Below are positions 61,100 through 64,000 of a DNA stretch of 64,000 nucleotides, piece by piece. The notes under the pieces are model-generated. The model ran no database searches. It saw only the letters and a list, made by a program, of their open reading frames with translations, and was not told the DNA's origin. A program made the position numbers and the translations under genes. How positions within the stretch are numbered: position 1 is the first letter of the stretch; every line of letters starts with the position of its first letter. This DNA is from Methanoculleus sediminis (GTDB lineage Archaea > Halobacteriota > Methanomicrobia > Methanomicrobiales > Methanoculleaceae): contig NZ_JXOJ01000004.1 in assembly GCF_001017125.1 (NCBI RefSeq), positions 159,977 through 223,976 on the forward strand. The letters run 5' to 3'.

Positions 61100-61337
61100 A
61101 TGTGCGATATGGCGATGAATCACAGATATATGCATCTATTTTAACCAGGGGCTTTCTCCTGTTCTTGAATAGAATAATCTTACCGTGCAGGGATTTTCAG
61201 GCGTTGTATCAGCCTCGTCCGTGAACGCATCCGGGCTCCTGCTCTTTCTACTCCCTTCAATAACCCCACGAGAGACCTGGCGCTACGTTTTTAAGCGTCG
61301 GGTTCCATTGGCGTTTCGTATTCCGGGGAGGAAGGCC

Positions 61338-62261
61338 ATGGAGAGCATCGACTTCGATCGTGCCTACTACATCAAGCTGGGAGAGAAAGGGAAGTGGGAG
61401 CAGTCGAGCATCGAAGAGGGGAAGATGCGGATCGGCTGGACCAACGTCGACCTCGAGGATCTCCGCCGGGGGAACTGGGAGATCATCGAGAGGGCAATCC
61501 GGCATAAGGTGAAGCATCCCGGATCTGCCACCCACGACTTCAACTCCCTGAAAACGATCCACAACTCGAACCGCGGCGACGTCTGGATCACGTTCTACGA
61601 CTCGAAGCTCTGGTGGTGCCGGCTCAAGGATGGCCGGATCCTCGAGGACGGGGTATCCAAATACCGCCTGACCGACGGCGGCTGGCACGATAGGAGCATA
61701 CAGGGGAAGGTGCTCCTGACGAACACCCTGCCCGGCAACATTGCCCAGCTGCAGGCCTTCCGGGCCACCTCCTGCACGGTCAGGCCGCTCGACACCCTCA
61801 GGCGCCTGATCAACGGCGAGCATACGCCCGAGTACACTGCGACCGTCGACGCACGGGAGGAACTTGTTTACCGGACCGAGGCCCTGATCCGGCACCTGCA
61901 CTGGATGGACTTCGAGGTTCTCGTCGATCTCGTCTTTTCGGGGGCAGGCTGGAGGCGGAGGAGCGTCGTCGGCAAGACGATGAAATTTGCGGACATCGAG
62001 TTCGAGGACCCGATCAACAACGAGTCCTATCAGGTCCAGGTGAAATCGAGATCGACCCTTCACGAGTTCCGCGAGTATAGCGACCGGTTCACCCGGGACG
62101 AGTTCAGAAAACTCTTCTACGTCGTCCACTCCCCCGACGATGCCCTGGCGGCACACGCGACGTCCCCCGACCCGGAAGTGGTGCTGGTACCCCCCCGGCG
62201 GCTCGCCGCGATGGTCGTGGATGCGGGACTGGTCGGGTGGGTGCTGGAGAAGACGGTATGA
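61338..62261 (+). CDS. Mrr-like restriction endonuclease with N-terminal recognition-like domain
   Basis: A 307-residue protein. The C-terminal part (about 195-305) is a PD-(D/E)XK nuclease of Mrr type: HWMDFEVLVDLVFSGAGWRR, then FADIEFEDP and YQVQVKSRSTL, giving Glu, Asp, Gln-x-Lys ligands. The N-terminal part (about 1-170; YYIKLGEKGKWEQSSIEEG, RIGWTNVDLED, GDVWITFYDSKLWWCRL) is beta-rich and aromatic like modified-base readers (EVE/PUA-type), but I cannot name it. It could cut modified foreign DNA. GGGGAGGAAGG Shine-Dalgarno before the ATG at 61338; GTTTTTAAGCG TATA at about 61288. Confidence 0.8.
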   Translation: MESIDFDRAYYIKLGEKGKWEQSSIEEGKMRIGWTNVDLEDLRRGNWEIIERAIRHKVKHPGSATHDFNSLKTIHNSNRGDVWITFYDSKLWWCRLKDGRILEDGVSKYRLTDGGWHDRSIQGKVLLTNTLPGNIAQLQAFRATSCTVRPLDTLRRLINGEHTPEYTATVDAREELVYRTEALIRHLHWMDFEVLVDLVFSGAGWRRRSVVGKTMKFADIEFEDPINNESYQVQVKSRSTLHEFREYSDRFTRDEFRKLFYVVHSPDDALAAHATSPDPEVVLVPPRRLAAMVVDAGLVGWVLEKTV

Positions 62262-62267
62262 GCGGCA

Positions 62268-62430
62268 GGAGGGGATGACGAGGAGGTGGCCGGGACGATT
62301 TGTTCGAAGTCGAACTTCGAACATCTGGATATTGCACGAGATTGCGGAACCGGTCAGATCTCTGCAGAAAGCGCCCGGAGAACTTGTTGGGGTGACGATC
62401 CTCTGCCTCTGTGAGGTGGGTTCCTGACCC
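62268..62430 (+). repeat. duplicated segment, copy 1, containing a HIT gene fragment
   Basis: Matches 63593-63772. On the reverse strand its left end encodes RTNRPGHLLVIP, a piece of the HIT gene that is cut after eight codons where the Mrr gene end begins. The rest includes TTGCACGAGATTGCGGAAC and TGTTGGGGTGA. The region up to 62551 has no complete gene. Confidence 0.7.
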
Positions 62431-62551
62431 TTGATGAACTGGTAGCCCTCCTCCGGGTTTATATCCCCGGTCGCCTGATGGAGGAGAACGGCATCCGCCG
62501 ATCCGAAAGAGATAATGCCCCCTGGATGGTAAATCATCATAGAGTTGTCCG

Positions 62552-62863
62552 ATGCACCCTCTCATCTGTGAGAAGATCTCCGAGATTGCCCGCGTCGCTC
62601 GACGCCGCCGTGTAAGGAGGCTTGGGATCTTCGGCTCGGCGACGAGCGACCGGTTCGACCCTGCAGCAAGCGACATCGATTTTGTCGTCGAGTTCGAACC
62701 GATGACTCCAGCGGAGCATGCAGAGGCTTATTTTGGTCTCGCAGAAGATCTGGCCCGCCTTTTTTGCCGCAAGATCGATCTCGTCGAGCGATCGGCGATC
62801 AGAAACCCGATCTTCCGTGAGTCCGTGGAAGGAACCTGCAAAGATGTCTATGCCGTCGCGTGA
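62552..62863 (+). CDS. mntA: MNT-type nucleotidyltransferase antitoxin
   Basis: A 103-residue minimal nucleotidyltransferase: LGIFGSATSDRFDPAASDIDFVVEF with the GSx(n)SDID active site (about 29-48) and CRKIDLVERSAI later. In MNT/HEPN systems MntA AMPylates and blocks the HepT RNase toxin encoded next to it. The 3' end overlaps the HepT gene. Confidence 0.92.
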   Translation: MHPLICEKISEIARVARRRRVRRLGIFGSATSDRFDPAASDIDFVVEFEPMTPAEHAEAYFGLAEDLARLFCRKIDLVERSAIRNPIFRESVEGTCKDVYAVA

Positions 62864-63197
62864 AGCACAGAAGTATCTCTACGATATTGCCGGGGCCGCC
62901 GACTATATCGCGCAGTTCACCGCCGGAAGATCCTTTGAGGAGTATCGTACCAATCCCATGCTGAGATCTGCTGTCGAGCGGCAGTTCGAGATCATCGGCG
63001 AAGCATTGAACCAGCTCCTCCGGCGGGAGCCGGGCCTCGGTGAGAGGATCTCCGATGCATCTCTGATCGTTGCGTTCAGGAATCGACTGATTCACGGGTA
63101 TGCGAGCGTATCCGATGAGGTTGTCTGGGGTGTCGTCGAGAGGTACCTCCCGGTTCTTTCGAGCGAAGTGCGGGATCTCCTGGCAGGGGATGAGTAG
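62844..63197 (+). CDS. hepT: HEPN/HepT-type toxin (DUF86)
   Basis: A 117-residue helical HEPN protein: EAQKYLYDIAGAADYIAQF, RQFEIIGEALNQLL and the RNase motif RNRLIHGYASV (Rx4-H, about 86-96). The start is in a cluster of ATG codons at 62844 and 62850 inside the end of the MntA gene. Together they form a type VII toxin-antitoxin module. A degraded relative occurs at 53148-53257. Confidence 0.92.
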   Translation: MSMPSREAQKYLYDIAGAADYIAQFTAGRSFEEYRTNPMLRSAVERQFEIIGEALNQLLRREPGLGERISDASLIVAFRNRLIHGYASVSDEVVWGVVERYLPVLSSEVRDLLAGDE

Positions 63198-63205
63198 GAC
63201 CGGCG

Positions 63206-63685
63206 TCACAGAACCCGGGGGTCCCCGCTCCAACCGAATAGGCTCGATCGTTTCCTCTTGAATCCAGGCAGTTCGACCTCTTCGGCCGCTGGGCACACTG
63301 CATTTTCCTGATGGTTACTGATTCTTCCCGGCACTCTGTGCCAGTACACTCTCTTCTCCGGGATCGCCCCCCTGACCCCGCCCCGGGGGTCTTCCACGTC
63401 CCCGGCATACCGCGGGATCACATGCACGTGCAGGTGCATCACCGTCTGCCCGGCGGCCTCTCCGACGTTCACGCCGACGTTGTAGCCGTCGGGATGGTAC
63501 CGGCCGTCGAGGAGGTCTTTCGCCTCCCGGAGGAGGGCGAGGAGGGCGATCTGCTCCGTATCGGTCGCGTCGAAGAAGTCCGCGACGTGGCGGAAGGGGA
63601 TGATGAGGAGGTGGCCGGGGCGATTTGTTCGAAGCCGAGCTCCGAACATTAGGTGGGGAGCTCCGAACATCAGGGTACATTGCAC
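63206..63685 (-). CDS. HIT-family protein with a replaced N-terminus
   Basis: A 159-residue frame containing PGHLLIIPFRHVADFF, GYNVGVNVGEAAGQTVMH and the catalytic HLHVHVIPRYAGDVEDP (HxHxHxx motif), typical of bacterial/archaeal HIT hydrolases acting on nucleoside polyphosphates. The usual N-terminal CIFCRI and DGYPVSPGH part is missing; instead the frame starts in repeat-derived sequence, with MFGAPHLMFGARL from a 21-bp tandem. It may be a broken gene, or one using an unusual start. The C-terminal 35 residues are also atypical. Confidence 0.75.
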   Translation of the reverse strand: MQCTLMFGAPHLMFGARLRTNRPGHLLIIPFRHVADFFDATDTEQIALLALLREAKDLLDGRYHPDGYNVGVNVGEAAGQTVMHLHVHVIPRYAGDVEDPRGGVRGAIPEKRVYWHRVPGRISNHQENAVCPAAEEVELPGFKRKRSSLFGWSGDPRVL

Positions 63686-63772
63686 GAGATTGCGGAACTG
63701 ATTAGATCGCTGCAGAGAGTGCTCAGAGAACCTGTTGGGGTGATGCTCCTCTGCGGGGAGAGGTTCCTGACT
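63593..63772 (+). repeat. duplicated segment, copy 2
   Basis: Aligned with 62268-62430 at about 80 percent by eye, with an extra tandem in which TCCGAACAT occurs twice. It covers the 5' end of the HIT gene and the sequence beyond. In one + frame both copies read LHEIAE then RSLQ, so it may derive from a lost gene. Confidence 0.7.
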
Positions 63773-63894
63773 CTCGACGACGGCGATGGTTCAGATCGGC
63801 ATTCTCGCAAAGAGGGAACGACCGGGCTGGCCGTGGGCCACTCGCAGACGTACGTAACGAGAGAGCGATAGCAAGAACTCAGAGCCGGATCGCG

Positions 63895-63934
63895 ATGGGA
63901 TCAATGGGATCATGTTAAGATCATAATGGGATCA
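63895..63934 (+). repeat. triplicated ATGGGATCA
   Basis: ATGGGATCA occurs at 63895-63903, 63904-63912 and 63926-63934, upstream of a TATA-like TAATTTTAAA (63951-63960). Confidence 0.5.
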
Positions 63935-63977
63935 TAATACCTGTCCAGAATAATTTTAAACGGATTTAGTGCGTGGA

Positions 63978-64000
63978 ATGGGTAACGTCTCAGATCTTCT
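63978..64000 (+). CDS. possible start of a gene cut by the window end
   Basis: An ATG at 63978 (MGNVSDLL...) lies about 22 bp after the TATA-like TTTTAAA and the frame is open to the last base. Only seven codons are visible, so nothing can be said about the product. Confidence 0.3.

Overview
The window looks like chromosomal DNA from a methanogenic archaeon, most likely Methanomicrobiales and close to Methanoculleus (inference from gene content and high GC; no database search was possible). Archaeal markers are transcription factor E, tRNA C56 methyltransferase Trm56, archaeal-type alanyl-tRNA synthetase, a leucine tRNA, TATA boxes about 25 bp upstream of start codons, and an FmdE-family protein. 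A methanogen-type lifestyle is supported by the anaerobic homocysteine-synthesis operon (COG1900 + NIL-ferredoxin + COG2122), an HxlB-type phosphohexuloisomerase, a CooC-type ATPase, and large PAS-rich histidine kinases.

Layout. 1-4021: alpha/beta hydrolase, YkgJ-type protein, PAS/GAF histidine kinase. 4022-5699: a lower-GC patch abutting the 3' end of tRNA-Leu(GAG), with a methyltransferase and a decayed IS1595-type transposase end. 5880-9879: information-processing genes (ACT regulator, HD protein, TFE, ATP-grasp, Trm56, two small unknowns). 10054-12699: three-gene homocysteine operon. 12817-21913: PEGA surface protein, Nif3, SWIM protein, alaS with a coupled membrane regulator, a 42-residue zinc ribbon, DUF2179 protein, PQQ-type dehydrogenase, small proteins. 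21951-22465: a striking non-coding array of short palindromes. 22550-25881: Lhr helicase plus metallophosphoesterase. 26435-32290: hxlB, aminotransferase, M42 peptidase, YetF-like protein, ferredoxin, Gdx-type exporter, HD protein, methyltransferase.

32396-44482 is a metal-acquisition district: an FmdE-family protein with a Zn/Mn-type ABC transporter, then TrmO, a small Cys-rich protein, a flavoredoxin, a CooC-like ATPase, and a BtuCDF/Fec-type ABC system with an embedded methyltransferase, two binding proteins and a remnant of a third, and a nucleoside-recognition (gate) membrane protein. 44612-46597 holds small, partly AT-rich unknown genes with winged-helix character. 46724-53111 is an AddAB-like nuclease/helicase pair; a decayed HEPN (HepT) tail lies just downstream. 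53410-61099: small acidic protein, a 1313-residue PAS kinase, a short QueG-like Fe-S protein, a DUF4143 ATPase between imperfect repeats, Hsp20, and a RNase III domain protein. 61338-64000 is an accessory end: Mrr-like nuclease, MNT/HEPN toxin-antitoxin pair, and a HIT gene whose 5' part is replaced by a segment duplicated about 1.3 kb away.

Best candidates for something undescribed are the palindrome array (21951-22465), the FmdE/ABC and CooC/flavoredoxin/Cys-rich groups around metal uptake, the winged-helix plus helical-protein pair at 44612-45531, and the Mrr-like nuclease region bounded by duplicated sequence. Functions of known families are assigned from residues visible in the translation; everything about joint roles is inference.
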